From: an uncultured Collinsella sp.
GTDB taxonomy: Bacteria > Actinomycetota > Coriobacteriia > Coriobacteriales > Coriobacteriaceae
NCBI GenBank assembly: GCA_900550965.1
Contig: URUC01000018.1
Span: 1 to 28,652, forward strand
DNA: 28,652 nt
Reading direction: 5' to 3'
The position numbers were made by a program, and so were the translations under genes. Position 1 is the stretch's first letter; every line of letters begins with the position of its first letter. Shown one piece after another: positions 1-8,110 of the stretch. Below the pieces are notes generated by a model. The model was not told the origin of the DNA and did no database searches. It was given only the letters and a program-made list of their open reading frames with translations.

Positions 1-324
<324 letters not shown>

Positions 325-471
325 GAACCGCACCTCGCGGCCCGCGGGACATGCGCTCTGAAGCGCGGTCCGGGCACGAGGATGCCCCCGAGTCACCTCC
401 CCTATGCGCCATGCGGCCCCCAGGGCACGTAGATGAGACCCAGGACACCGTAACGGTGGGCGCCGCCCACC

Positions 472-588
472 GGTCAGCGGCCAGAGCATGGGGGGCACGC
501 CCGGTCCCGTTCCGAACCCGGAAGCTAAGCCCCATCGCGCCGAGAGTACTGCGGGGCCAGCCCGTGGGAGGCCAGGGCGCCGCTGACC
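472..588 (+). rRNA. rrf: 5S ribosomal RNA
   Basis: A 117-nt 5S gene. The ends pair as GGTCAGCGGC with GCCGCTGACC. The internal core CCCGTTCCGAACCCGGAAG and the following TAAGCCCCATCGCGCCGA are typical 5S loop B/C and helix III sequences. Outside the mature ends the pairing continues for about ten more bases with one mismatch (462-471 against 589-598), giving a long precursor stem that a 5S maturation nuclease could recognise. Ends are inferred from the helix and may shift by 1-3 nt. Confidence 0.93.
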
Positions 589-622
589 GGTGGACGGCAC
601 CGAGCCGTCATCGAAACTGAAG

Positions 623-654
623 AAGGGGGAGGCCTCGCGGCCTCCCCCTTTTTT
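623..654 (+). terminator. Intrinsic terminator of the rRNA operon
   Basis: A perfect 12-bp stem (AAGGGGGAGGCC, loop TCGC, GGCCTCCCCCTT) runs directly into a T tract of six. It lies 35 nt after the 5S gene. Confidence 0.93.
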
Positions 655-704
655 GTTTCTCAGGCAATTTGTCTCACATAGTAGCTGTGTTTTATAACCC
701 TCGT

Positions 705-734
705 TTGTCGCATCTTCTGTGAACGGGCTACAAT
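705..734 (+). promoter_or_regulatory. Predicted sigma-70-type promoter of the acpS operon
   Basis: A TTGTCG box (705-710) and a TACAAT box (729-734) are separated by 18 bp, about 30 bp before the acpS start and after the rRNA terminator. No other promoter-like site is evident before the tightly spaced genes that follow, so it may drive the whole acpS-to-tsaD run. Confidence 0.55.
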
Positions 735-763
735 AACTTAGTCTGTGCGATATGGAGGTGAAC

Positions 764-1303
764 ATGGCTGAAGCTGGTATCGGCGTTGATATCGTCGAGA
801 TTTCCCGCATGAAATCAATTCTTGAAAAGACGCCGTCGTTTGCTCGGCGTGTGTTTACCGAAGAAGAGCGTGCGTATTGCGATGCATCATCGCGTCCCGC
901 TGCTCACTATGCGAGCCGCTTTGCTTCGCGCGAGGCGGTGCTTAAAGCTCTCGGCACGGGTTTTAGTCAAGGCGTGGGTCGCAAGGATGTTTCGGTAACG
1001 CGTGATAAACTCGGCAAACCGAAGGCTCTGCTTTCTGGTCGTGCTCTCGAAATCGCCCAGGATTTGGGTGTTGTCGAGGTCGCTCTTTCTATTACCCTTA
1101 CGGGTGACTTGGCTGTCGCTAATGCCATTGCAATCACCGAGGATGCTCGACCTAAGCCTAAGGAAGAAAAAGTGAGCAACAAGAATCGCGTTGCGCAGAC
1201 ATTTAAAGAGGCTCGCTCTGTTTTAGATGAGCTTGAACAGCTGCAGAATTCAGCATTGACGGAGCACCTGGGCGATGCTTCGCAAGATACGCTAGGAGCA
1301 TAG
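764..1303 (+). CDS. acpS: Holo-[acyl-carrier-protein] synthase with C-terminal extension
   Basis: Transfers 4'-phosphopantetheine from CoA to the acyl carrier protein, activating fatty-acid synthesis in the cytoplasm. The AcpS signature is clear: GVDIVEISR with the metal-binding Asp9, and SREAVLKALGTG with Glu57. The enzyme domain ends near residue 122. About 57 further residues follow (lysine-rich linker, then a probable helix ending DASQDTLGA), whereas AcpS is usually about 120-125 residues long. The ATG at 764 is chosen because GGAGGTG sits 3-4 nt upstream; an ATG at 752 in the same frame lacks a ribosome site. The TAG stop touches the ATG of the next gene with no gap, so translation is probably coupled. 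AcpS next to the NAD(P)HX enzyme and alr is a common order in Gram-positive bacteria. Confidence 0.93.
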   Translation: MAEAGIGVDIVEISRMKSILEKTPSFARRVFTEEERAYCDASSRPAAHYASRFASREAVLKALGTGFSQGVGRKDVSVTRDKLGKPKALLSGRALEIAQDLGVVEVALSITLTGDLAVANAIAITEDARPKPKEEKVSNKNRVAQTFKEARSVLDELEQLQNSALTEHLGDASQDTLGA

Positions 1304-2920
1304 ATGAAACCGGTTTTGAGTACCGAAGAAGTCGTTCGTCTCGAGGATATCATCGAACGCGAAGGGACTTCGAAGGCCGAGCTTATGGAGCTAGCGGGTG
1401 AGTTTGCCGCCAACGAGGTCTTGAAGCTCAATCCCGATCGGGTTCTCGTTCTGGTCGGTTTTGGTAATAATGGCGGCGACGGTTGGGTTGCCGCCGATAT
1501 CCTGAGCCACAAGGGTGTGGACGTGGATATCGTTTCTCCGGTTGAGCCGGATGAGATTCCTGCTGCTCTGGCACGTCATGTTGCTCGTCGAACTGCCGGT
1601 CGCGATGTGCACGTTTGCGTCGGTCCCTCGCGTGACGAACTCGAGGTTTTGATCGATAAGGCCGATGTTGTTGTCGATGCCATTTTTGGTACCGGTTTCC
1701 ACGGGAATCTGCGTGCGCCGTTCTCCATTTGGATTCCTACGGTCAATGAATGCGCCGATTGTGTCGTATCCATTGATGTCCCCTCGGGCCTGAATGCCGA
1801 GACGGGCGTTGTTGATGGCGACTGCATTCGTGCCGAGCGCACGGTGACGATGATTGCGCCCAAGATTGGTCTGTATAGCGCTGATGGCCCTGAGTATGCT
1901 GGCGATTTGATCTGCGGCAATCTTTACGACCGTCTTGACGAAGTCATCGATGATGTCGACCACGCCGCCGAGATTGTCGAGCCCGGTGACTTAGTTGATT
2001 ACTTTGCTCCGCTACCATCGAATATCGATAAGTATTCCCGTGGCTCCGTGCTTATTGTCGCCGGATCTGCGCAATATCCTGGTGCTGCCATTATGGCGGC
2101 CAAGTCTGCAGCTCGCGCGGGTGCTGGTTACGTGGCAGTCGCGGCTCCTGACGCCTGCGCTAATCTCATTCGCATGGCACTCCCTTCGATTCCCGTCTTT
2201 GCTATTCCGTCTGATTCCCGCGGCTCCTTTGGCGCCGCTGCGCGCATGACGGTGTGCGAGATCGCAAAGAAGTACAGCTGCGTGCTGTGCGGTCCCGGTA
2301 TGACGACGTCTGCTGGCGCTATGCAGGTGGTTTCGGGCTTGCTCGAGCTTGATGTACCGCTAATTTTGGACGCCGATGCACTCAACTGCCTTGCTAAGAT
2401 TGCCATTGACGGTATTGATAGTAACCCCGAGATGTATCGTCGCGAGCAGCCGTTGGTTATGACGCCGCACTATCGTGAGCTTTCGCGTCTGGTTGCCGGT
2501 GACGAGGTGAACGACCTTGGTACCGCGATTGCAGCTGCGCAGAAGGTTGTCTGGGCTGCAGGCTCCGACAATCTGGTGGTCATAGCCAAGGGGCCGACGA
2601 CGGCTATCTGTGGCGTTGAGCGCGTGCTGCTGCCACTCTCGGGTCCGGCTTCTCTGGCAACTGCCGGTTCGGGTGATGTTCTCGCGGGTATTTTGGCCGG
2701 CACGCTTGCCACCATGCGCGACGAGATGGATCGTTGGGAGTTACTGTATTCGTACGCCGTTGCACTTCACAGCTATGCTGGTTTTGCCGCGGCGACGGAG
2801 TATGGTGAGAAGAGCGTCATCGCGACCGATCTTATCGACTTGATCGGTCCTGCCATGGAACTGGCGGCAAAGGATGCGCTCGAAGATCTGGGAATCATGG
2901 ACGAAGGGTCGGATGACTAA
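1304..2920 (+). CDS. nnr: Bifunctional NAD(P)HX epimerase / ADP-dependent NAD(P)HX dehydratase
   Basis: Repairs hydrated NADH and NADPH: the N-terminal YjeF domain (about residues 1-220) interconverts R and S epimers and the C-terminal ribokinase-like domain (about 235-525) dehydrates S-NAD(P)HX using ADP. Visible motifs are GFGNNGGDGW (52-61) and the DAIFGTG segment in the epimerase half, then LIVAGSAQYPGAAIMAA, VMTPHYRELSRL and the ATAGSGDVLAGILAG loop in the dehydratase half. The length of 538 residues is slightly above the usual 490-510 for the fused enzyme. It begins directly after the acpS stop and ends 2 nt before alr, so the three genes form one transcript. Confidence 0.95.
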   Translation: MKPVLSTEEVVRLEDIIEREGTSKAELMELAGEFAANEVLKLNPDRVLVLVGFGNNGGDGWVAADILSHKGVDVDIVSPVEPDEIPAALARHVARRTAGRDVHVCVGPSRDELEVLIDKADVVVDAIFGTGFHGNLRAPFSIWIPTVNECADCVVSIDVPSGLNAETGVVDGDCIRAERTVTMIAPKIGLYSADGPEYAGDLICGNLYDRLDEVIDDVDHAAEIVEPGDLVDYFAPLPSNIDKYSRGSVLIVAGSAQYPGAAIMAAKSAARAGAGYVAVAAPDACANLIRMALPSIPVFAIPSDSRGSFGAAARMTVCEIAKKYSCVLCGPGMTTSAGAMQVVSGLLELDVPLILDADALNCLAKIAIDGIDSNPEMYRREQPLVMTPHYRELSRLVAGDEVNDLGTAIAAAQKVVWAAGSDNLVVIAKGPTTAICGVERVLLPLSGPASLATAGSGDVLAGILAGTLATMRDEMDRWELLYSYAVALHSYAGFAAATEYGEKSVIATDLIDLIGPAMELAAKDALEDLGIMDEGSDD

Positions 2921-2922
2921 TC

Positions 2923-4068
2923 ATGAATAAAGCCGATTTGACGCGCTGGTCCTGGGTCGAGATCGACCGCGGGGCGCTCCGTCGCAACACGAGGGCCTAT
3001 AAGAACTTGCTGAATCCACGTCAGCGCCTGTGCTGCGTGGTCAAGGCCGATGCTTATGGTCATGGAGCTGTTGAGTGCGCCAAGATCATGTATTCGGCCG
3101 GTGCCGACATGTTTGCCGTGGCGACGGTTAACGAGGGCGTTGAGCTCCGACAGGGTGGGATTACGAAACCCATCCTCATCCTAAGCGAGCCGCCTATCGA
3201 GGCCATTCCGACGTTGCTCGAGTTTGATATCATGCCCTCGGTCTATACGTCTGACTTTGCTCTTGCGTATGGCGAATGTGCCGTCGCGGCGGGCAAAGTG
3301 GGCAAGTATCATCTCGCCATCGAGACGGGCATGAATCGTATCGGCGTTCACTACACGCAGGTGCTCGACTTTGTACGCGGCATCAGTTTCCATCGCGGTA
3401 TTCAGTGCGACGGCGTATTTACGCACTTCGCCACGGCCGATGAACCTTCGGGCTGGGACTACAAGCTGCAGTGTCAGCGCTTTACCGAGGCCGTTCAGGC
3501 CATTAAGGATGCGGGTTTTGAGTGCGGTATCGTGCACTGCGCCAACACGCCGTCCTCGATGCTCGACCCCTCGATGCATTTTGATATGATCCGCGCCGGC
3601 GTTGGCTTGTATGGCATGCAGCCGTGCGAGCTGAGTGGCCGCGTGATGCAGCTTGATCCCGTCATGAGCGTCCACGCGCGTGTGACGCGCGTGGCGCATC
3701 CTGCGATGGGCGAGGGCGTGGGCTACGGCTTTACCTACCGCGTACCGCGCACGCGCGTTCAGATCTGCACCCTTCCGATCGGTTATGCCGATGGCCTTTC
3801 GCGTACGCTTTCCAATCGTATGGACGTGCTGTATCGCGGCGAGCGTGTGCGTCAGGTGGGCAATATCTGCATGGACCAGTTTATGGTCGCCATTCAGTCC
3901 AACCCGGCGCATGAGATTCCCGAGGCCGAGTATGGTGACGAGATGATCATTGTCGGCCGCGATGGAGATGCCGAGATTACCATGGACGAGATGGCGCGCC
4001 TACGCGGCACGATTAACTACGAGGTCGCTTGCGGCTTTGGTATGCGTCTCGACAAGGTCTACGTGTAG
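2923..4068 (+). CDS. alr: Alanine racemase
   Basis: PLP enzyme that converts L-alanine to D-alanine for peptidoglycan. The lysine that binds PLP is in VVKADAYGHG (Lys41), and the second catalytic base is the tyrosine of VGYGFTYR (Tyr268). The C-terminal beta domain carries PIGYADGLSRTLSN and NICMDQFMV. The length (381) is normal. It starts 2 nt after the stop of the preceding gene and ends 8 nt before the uracil-DNA glycosylase gene. The protein is cytoplasmic, with no signal peptide. Confidence 0.96.
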   Translation: MNKADLTRWSWVEIDRGALRRNTRAYKNLLNPRQRLCCVVKADAYGHGAVECAKIMYSAGADMFAVATVNEGVELRQGGITKPILILSEPPIEAIPTLLEFDIMPSVYTSDFALAYGECAVAAGKVGKYHLAIETGMNRIGVHYTQVLDFVRGISFHRGIQCDGVFTHFATADEPSGWDYKLQCQRFTEAVQAIKDAGFECGIVHCANTPSSMLDPSMHFDMIRAGVGLYGMQPCELSGRVMQLDPVMSVHARVTRVAHPAMGEGVGYGFTYRVPRTRVQICTLPIGYADGLSRTLSNRMDVLYRGERVRQVGNICMDQFMVAIQSNPAHEIPEAEYGDEMIIVGRDGDAEITMDEMARLRGTINYEVACGFGMRLDKVYV

Positions 4069-4076
4069 GAGTCGCT

Positions 4077-4697
4077 ATGGGCGTCATGCACATCCCCGGC
4101 CATAGCCATCAGGCGCCGCGTGAGGTCGCACTCGAGGAGATCGAGGCCGTTCTGGGCGATTGTCACCTTTGCCAGCTTTACCAGTCGCGCCATAACATCG
4201 TATTTGGCGTGGGAAACCCCCACGCTCGCGTGATGTTTATTGGCGAGGCGCCGGGCCGCAATGAGGATTTGCAGGGCGAGCCCTTTGTGGGGGCGGCAGG
4301 CGAGGACCTCAACGGCATTTTGTCGCTGGCGGGGCTCAAACGCGAAGACGTCTACATTGCCAACGTGCTTAAGTGCCGCCCGCCGGGAAACCGCAATCCG
4401 CGTCCCGAGGAAGTGCTGGCTTGCTCGCCGTTTTTGCGTGAGCAGATTCGAAGCATCTGGCCCGATATTATTGTGACGCTCGGCAACCCCGCGACGCACT
4501 TTGTGCTAAAGACCGAGATTGGCATTACTAAGCTGCGCGGCAGGTTCCACCAGATGGGGCATTTTGTGGTAATGCCCACGTTCCATCCGGCAGCAGCGCT
4601 GCGCAATCCGGCGTGGCAGGAGCTGCTGGAGGAAGACTTTAAGATGCTGGGCGACTATCTGGAGCGACATCCCGCGCCAGAGGACGCCTCGGAATAA
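4077..4697 (+). CDS. Family 4 uracil-DNA glycosylase (iron-sulfur)
   Basis: Removes uracil from DNA at the first step of base-excision repair. The 206-residue protein shows the family 4 layout: CHLC (Cys29, Cys32), KCRPPGNRNP (Cys100) and LACSPF (Cys116) give the four cysteines of a [4Fe-4S] cluster; motif GEAPGRNED (57-65) forms the uracil pocket, and TFHPAAALRNP (168-178) is the conserved histidine loop. The ATG at 4077 is preferred because AGGAG lies 5 nt upstream; an upstream in-frame ATG would overlap alr by 40 nt. A phage-polymerase-related family 4 enzyme would look similar, but the operon position favours housekeeping repair. Confidence 0.92.
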   Translation: MGVMHIPGHSHQAPREVALEEIEAVLGDCHLCQLYQSRHNIVFGVGNPHARVMFIGEAPGRNEDLQGEPFVGAAGEDLNGILSLAGLKREDVYIANVLKCRPPGNRNPRPEEVLACSPFLREQIRSIWPDIIVTLGNPATHFVLKTEIGITKLRGRFHQMGHFVVMPTFHPAAALRNPAWQELLEEDFKMLGDYLERHPAPEDASE

Positions 4698-4709
4698 TAA
4701 GGAGCATAT

Positions 4710-5216
4710 ATGTCCCTGGAGCGCCTGGGGGTAGGTACTTACAAAACGACTTGCGCTGCCGATACGGAGTATTTTGGCGAGCTAATTGCACCGTGCCTTG
4801 AGGACGGCGACGTGCTCATCCTGACCGGTGGCCTGGGAGTGGGCAAAACTCACTTTACCAAGGGCGTCTCGCGCGGGCTGGGCGATGGGCATATGGTTAC
4901 GAGCCCTACGTTCGCGCTCATGGCCGTTCACGATCAAGGTCGTATTCCGCTGTTTCACTTTGATCTATACCGCCTGGAGCATGCCTACGAGCTCGAGGAT
5001 ACGGGCATTTTCGATGTGCTGGGCTATGAGGGTGCTTGCCTGCTGGAATGGGGCGAACAATTCCAGGACGAGCTGACGGATGAGTATCTTTCGGTGACGC
5101 TCAAGCGTGATGAGGGCGACAGCGATGTGCGAACGATAACGCTCGAGGCACACGGTGACCGCGCAATGGAGCTTTTCCATTTGATTGATAAGGCTGTACA
5201 AGATGAGCTTGCATAA
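4710..5216 (+). CDS. tsaE: tRNA threonylcarbamoyladenosine biosynthesis ATPase TsaE
   Basis: P-loop ATPase that works with TsaB and TsaD to make t6A at position 37 of ANN-decoding tRNAs. The Walker A motif is GLGVGKTHF (41-49), followed by VTSPTFALM and the conserved FHFDLYRLE, the usual TsaE signature. The length (168) fits the family. An AAGGAG site precedes the ATG. The 3' end overlaps the start of the next gene by 14 nt, so TsaE and its partner proteins are probably co-translated. Confidence 0.95.
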   Translation: MSLERLGVGTYKTTCAADTEYFGELIAPCLEDGDVLILTGGLGVGKTHFTKGVSRGLGDGHMVTSPTFALMAVHDQGRIPLFHFDLYRLEHAYELEDTGIFDVLGYEGACLLEWGEQFQDELTDEYLSVTLKRDEGDSDVRTITLEAHGDRAMELFHLIDKAVQDELA

Positions 5217-7587
5217 CGACAACGCGCTGGTGGTGGCGCTCGATACCTCGACCGACATGCTTGCCTGCGCGGCAAGCTGGATTGATGGGCAGACGGGCGA
5301 GACGAAGCTCGTGAGTGGCGATCACATGTGTCGCCGTCACGCCAACGTTGAGCTCGTGAATACCGTTGATGGCGTGCTGGCTCAAGCCGGTCTGGATCGC
5401 AGCGATGTTGGTTGCTATGTGGTCGGCCGCGGCCCGGGGTCCTTTACGGGTGTGCGCATCGGCATCTCCACTGCCAAGGGCCTCGCGCGTGGTGCCAATG
5501 TTCCGCTGCTGGGCGTGTCGACGCTCGATGCTTGCGCTTGGACGGCGTGGAAGGCTGGCGTGCGCGGCAAGCTTGGTATCTTGGCCGATGCTATGCGCGG
5601 TGAGGTATATCCGGCGCTGTATATGCTGGTCGATGAGGGTCCCGAGCGTCAATTTGAGCGCGAGCACGTGGTCAAGGCCGCCGTGGCGCTCGATGAGTGG
5701 CGCCAAGCAGCGGACTGGGACCAGGTTCAGCTGACCGGTGACGGTCTCGTGCGCTATGGCAAGCTGCTGGGTGAGGACGAGACCGCCCGCTGCGTGGAGC
5801 ACGACCTGTGGTGGCCTTCGGGCGAGGGCTTGCTGCTCGCGCACGCTGCGGGTGACGGTGATCCGGCCCGCGTCCTGCCGATTTACACGCGCCTTTCGGA
5901 TGCCGAGGAAAACGAGCGCAAGCGTCTTGGCCTTGCCGAGAGTGCGCACAGCGAAATTACGGGCGTTGCCGATGAGCTCGCCGGTCGTCATCTGCAGTTT
6001 CGTCCCATGGGCGCGGCGGATGCCGAGGGCGCGAGCGCGCTGGAGGCCGCCTGCTTTGAAGATGCCGGACACGAGGCGTGGACGCCGGGCATGTTCCTGT
6101 CCGAACTGGGCGAGGACGTCGCTGCGCCGCGTAGTTGGTGGGTGGCACACGACGACGGCAAGCTGCTGGGCCTTGCCGGCGGTATGGTCGTGGACGGTGA
6201 TGTGCAGATTCTGGATGTCGCCGTCGACCCGGCACATCGCCGTGAGGGCATTGCCCGCAAGCTGCTGTCGCATGTGAGCTATGATGCCCAGATGCTCGGC
6301 TGCACCACGGCTTCGCTCGAGGTCGAGGACGGTAACGAGGGAGCGATCGCGCTTTATAACGCTCTGGGCTTTACCGAGGCAGGACGGCGCCGCGGCTACT
6401 ATGGTGCCGGCAAGGATGCCATCGTCATGACGGCTCCGCTGCCCCTGGTGCTTCCGGTCGATAACGCCTCGCCCGAGCCGACGGCAGCCGAGCAGCGCGT
6501 ATGGCCGCTGCCTGCGCCTAGGCGCTCCGAGGGGGAGCGTGCCGAAATTGAGCGCCGCCGCCTAGTGCTTGCCATCGAGAGTTCCTGCGACGAGACGGCC
6601 GTGGCGATTATCGATGCGGATGGCAATATGCTGGCCAACCAGGTGTCGACGCAAATTGATTTTCATGCCCGCTTTGGCGGCGTGGTGCCCGAGATCGCCT
6701 CGCGCAAACACGTTGAGGTGATTGTGAGTGTCGTGGATGCGGCGCTCGAGGATGCCGCAGCATCGCTTGGTCTTGAGGGTGGAGCCATTGCTCCCAGCGA
6801 GCTTGCCGCCGTGGGTGTGACGCAGGGTCCGGGCTTGGTGGGCGCGCTCGTGGTGGGCGTTGCCTTTGCCAAAGGCTTTGCCTACGCTGCCGGTAAGCCG
6901 CTCGTATGCGTCAACCATCTGGAGGGGCACCTGTTTGCCAACCTGCTGGCGCAGCCCGACCTCAAGCCGCCGTTTATCTTCACGCTCGTCTCGGGCGGTC
7001 ATACCATGCTTGTTCACGTCAAGGCATGGGGCGACTACGAGGTACTTGGTGAGACACTCGACGATGCTGTGGGCGAGGCCTTCGACAAGGTGGCCAAGGC
7101 GTTGGGTCTGGGCTATCCCGGTGGCCCCATCATCTCCAAGCTGGCCGAGACGGGCAACCCCAAGGCGATCGATTTTCCTCGCGCGCTTAACAGCAGGGGG
7201 GACTATCGCTTCTCGCTTTCGGGCCTCAAGACGGCGGTGACGCTCTACATCGAGCAGGAGACCAAGGCCGGGCGCACGATTCACCTGCCCGATCTGGCGG
7301 CTTCGTTTGAGGCAGCTGTCTTTGACGTGCAGTACAAGAAGGCCAAAAACGCACTGCACGCTACCGGATGCAAGGAATACTGCATCGGTGGCGGCGTCTC
7401 GGCCAACCCGCATCTGCGCGAGATGATGATCAAGAAGCTTGGGCGTCAGGGGATCCGCGTAACGGTGCCGCCCTTGTCTGCCTGTACCGATAACGCAGCC
7501 ATGATCGCGGAGGTCGCCCGCCGCAAATTCGACCGAGGTGAAATCTCGTCGTTCGACGTCGACGCCGATCCAAACATGACGCTGTAG
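5203..7587 (+). CDS. tsaD: TsaB-RimI-TsaD fusion protein (t6A synthesis plus N-acetyltransferase)
   Basis: One 794-residue chain carries three proteins that are usually separate. Residues 7-240 are TsaB (ALDTSTDMLACA and GPGSFTGVRIGISTAKGLA). Residues 262-413 are a RimI-type GNAT acetyltransferase (LDVAVDPAHRREGIARKLL acetyl-CoA loop, ALYNALGFTEAGRRRGYY end). After a proline-rich linker, residues 453-794 are TsaD, with AIESSCDETAVAI, the metal-binding NHLEGH (His572, His576), LVSGGHT and LSGLKTAV. TsaD transfers the threonylcarbamoyl group, TsaB is its structural partner, and RimI acetylates the N-terminus of ribosomal protein S18. The start is the ATG at 5203 inside the tsaE end; a TTG at 5185 is possible. 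No frameshift or stop is seen between the domains, so the fusion appears real. Confidence 0.94.
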   Translation: MSLHNDNALVVALDTSTDMLACAASWIDGQTGETKLVSGDHMCRRHANVELVNTVDGVLAQAGLDRSDVGCYVVGRGPGSFTGVRIGISTAKGLARGANVPLLGVSTLDACAWTAWKAGVRGKLGILADAMRGEVYPALYMLVDEGPERQFEREHVVKAAVALDEWRQAADWDQVQLTGDGLVRYGKLLGEDETARCVEHDLWWPSGEGLLLAHAAGDGDPARVLPIYTRLSDAEENERKRLGLAESAHSEITGVADELAGRHLQFRPMGAADAEGASALEAACFEDAGHEAWTPGMFLSELGEDVAAPRSWWVAHDDGKLLGLAGGMVVDGDVQILDVAVDPAHRREGIARKLLSHVSYDAQMLGCTTASLEVEDGNEGAIALYNALGFTEAGRRRGYYGAGKDAIVMTAPLPLVLPVDNASPEPTAAEQRVWPLPAPRRSEGERAEIERRRLVLAIESSCDETAVAIIDADGNMLANQVSTQIDFHARFGGVVPEIASRKHVEVIVSVVDAALEDAAASLGLEGGAIAPSELAAVGVTQGPGLVGALVVGVAFAKGFAYAAGKPLVCVNHLEGHLFANLLAQPDLKPPFIFTLVSGGHTMLVHVKAWGDYEVLGETLDDAVGEAFDKVAKALGLGYPGGPIISKLAETGNPKAIDFPRALNSRGDYRFSLSGLKTAVTLYIEQETKAGRTIHLPDLAASFEAAVFDVQYKKAKNALHATGCKEYCIGGGVSANPHLREMMIKKLGRQGIRVTVPPLSACTDNAAMIAEVARRKFDRGEISSFDVDADPNMTL

Positions 7588-7621
7588 TCGTACGGGTGCG
7601 GTCCCCGGCCCTGACCGGCCC

Positions 7622-7729
7622 GGCGGCCCCATATGAACTTTCCTGCTCTACAGTCCTGCTCACGACGGAGGCCACATTAAGTGGCCTCCTGTTCGTGCGG
7701 AACTCGCGATAAAGTTCATATGCGCCGCC
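7622..7729. repeat. Palindromic repeat element with 12-bp perfect ends
   Basis: CATATGAACTTT (7630-7641) is repeated in inverse as AAAGTTCATATG (7711-7722), and the arms extend with GGCGGC/GCCGCC to 7622 and 7729. Inside is a second perfect hairpin, GGAGGCCAC-ATTAA-GTGGCCTCC (7667-7689). The right half (7681-7716) matches 12530-12565 over 36 bp without gaps and with five differences. It sits 34 bp after tsaD and lacks a T tract, so it is not an ordinary terminator, though the inner hairpin may end or stabilise the transcript. It resembles a small dispersed intergenic repeat. Confidence 0.6.
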
Positions 7730-7840
7730 CGCTCCCGAGGGGCATCTCTCATGCAAAAACTTTTGTTGGGTAAAGTTCGAGGTCAGTGGCGTTTTATACC
7801 GAGAATTTCAAAAAAGTTGAAAATTCATTACAAATTTGCG

Positions 7841-7869
7841 TTGACTTTAGGTAACTAAAGTTTCATACT
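7841..7869 (+). promoter_or_regulatory. Predicted promoter of the cstA leader with internal palindrome
   Basis: TTGACT (7841-7846) and CATACT (7864-7869) are 17 bp apart in an AT-rich stretch. The spacer holds a perfect inverted repeat, ACTTTAG-GTAA-CTAAAGT (7844-7861), positioned where a repressor would block RNA polymerase. About 70 bp of leader follow before a short reading frame. Confidence 0.55.
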
Positions 7870-7887
7870 GCTTTTCATCCACTGGGG

Positions 7888-7916
7888 GATGTGAACACGC
7901 ACGGATCGTTCACATC
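7888..7916 (+). promoter_or_regulatory. Leader hairpin (9-bp perfect inverted repeat)
   Basis: GATGTGAAC (7888-7896) and GTTCACATC (7908-7916) flank an 11-nt loop. In RNA this forms a stem near the 5' end of the cstA leader; as DNA it could be an operator. The sequence alone does not separate these. Confidence 0.4.
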
Positions 7917-7940
7917 ATGATTGAAGAGGGTTTCTTAGAC

Positions 7941-7985
7941 ATGTTCACGCATCAGCTAAACATTATCAGCGTAGTAATTATCTGA
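7941..7985 (+). CDS. Putative leader peptide, Ile/Val-rich (14 residues)
   Basis: A short frame encodes MFTHQLNIISVVII and stop TGA. Six of the last seven residues are Ile or Val (codons ATT ATC AGC GTA GTA ATT ATC), a composition like the regulatory codon runs of branched-chain amino-acid leader peptides. A GAAGAGGG site lies 10 nt upstream of the ATG. The stop codon is 2 nt before the first hairpin of the following leader structure, so a ribosome waiting on the Ile/Val codons would cover that hairpin. Its role as an attenuator peptide is inferred from sequence and position. Confidence 0.55.
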   Translation: MFTHQLNIISVVII

Positions 7986-7987
7986 TG

Positions 7988-8038
7988 CGGGTTAGCACAT
8001 ACAGCTAGCCCGTACGATAACGGGCGGCTGATGAAGAT
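7988..8038 (+). promoter_or_regulatory. Competing leader hairpins of a putative attenuator
   Basis: Hairpin 1 pairs CGGGTTAGC (7988-7996) with GCTAGCCCG (8004-8012), with one G-U pair. Hairpin 2 pairs GCCCGT (8008-8013) with ACGGGC (8020-8025) and shares bases with hairpin 1, so both cannot form together. How hairpin 2 would reach the terminator is not obvious; a CGGC at 8024-8028 could pair with GCCG in the terminator's 5' arm. Confidence 0.45.
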
Positions 8039-8075
8039 GAGGGCCGTCGAGCGCAACCGACGGCCCTCATTTTTT
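8039..8075 (+). terminator. Intrinsic terminator in the cstA leader
   Basis: GAGGGCCGTCG (8039-8049) and CGACGGCCCTC (8058-8068) form a perfect 11-bp stem followed by A and six T. It lies between the promoter and cstA, only 35 bp before the cstA start, so it must be read through or bypassed for cstA expression from the 7841 promoter. Confidence 0.88.
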
Positions 8076-8110
8076 ATGTCTAGGAAGTTCTTTTTAAAGG
8101 AGGAAATGTA

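Noticed and set aside
5101..6273. A 390-codon minus-strand frame under tsaE and the TsaB part
   Set aside because: Antisense to genes with strong conserved motifs; composition (His/Arg/Ala-rich) is typical of shadows.
7888..8075. T-box or metabolite riboswitch before cstA
   Set aside because: I find no T-box sequence (AGGGUGGNACCGCG-like) and no known aptamer core; a translated leader peptide explains the layout better.
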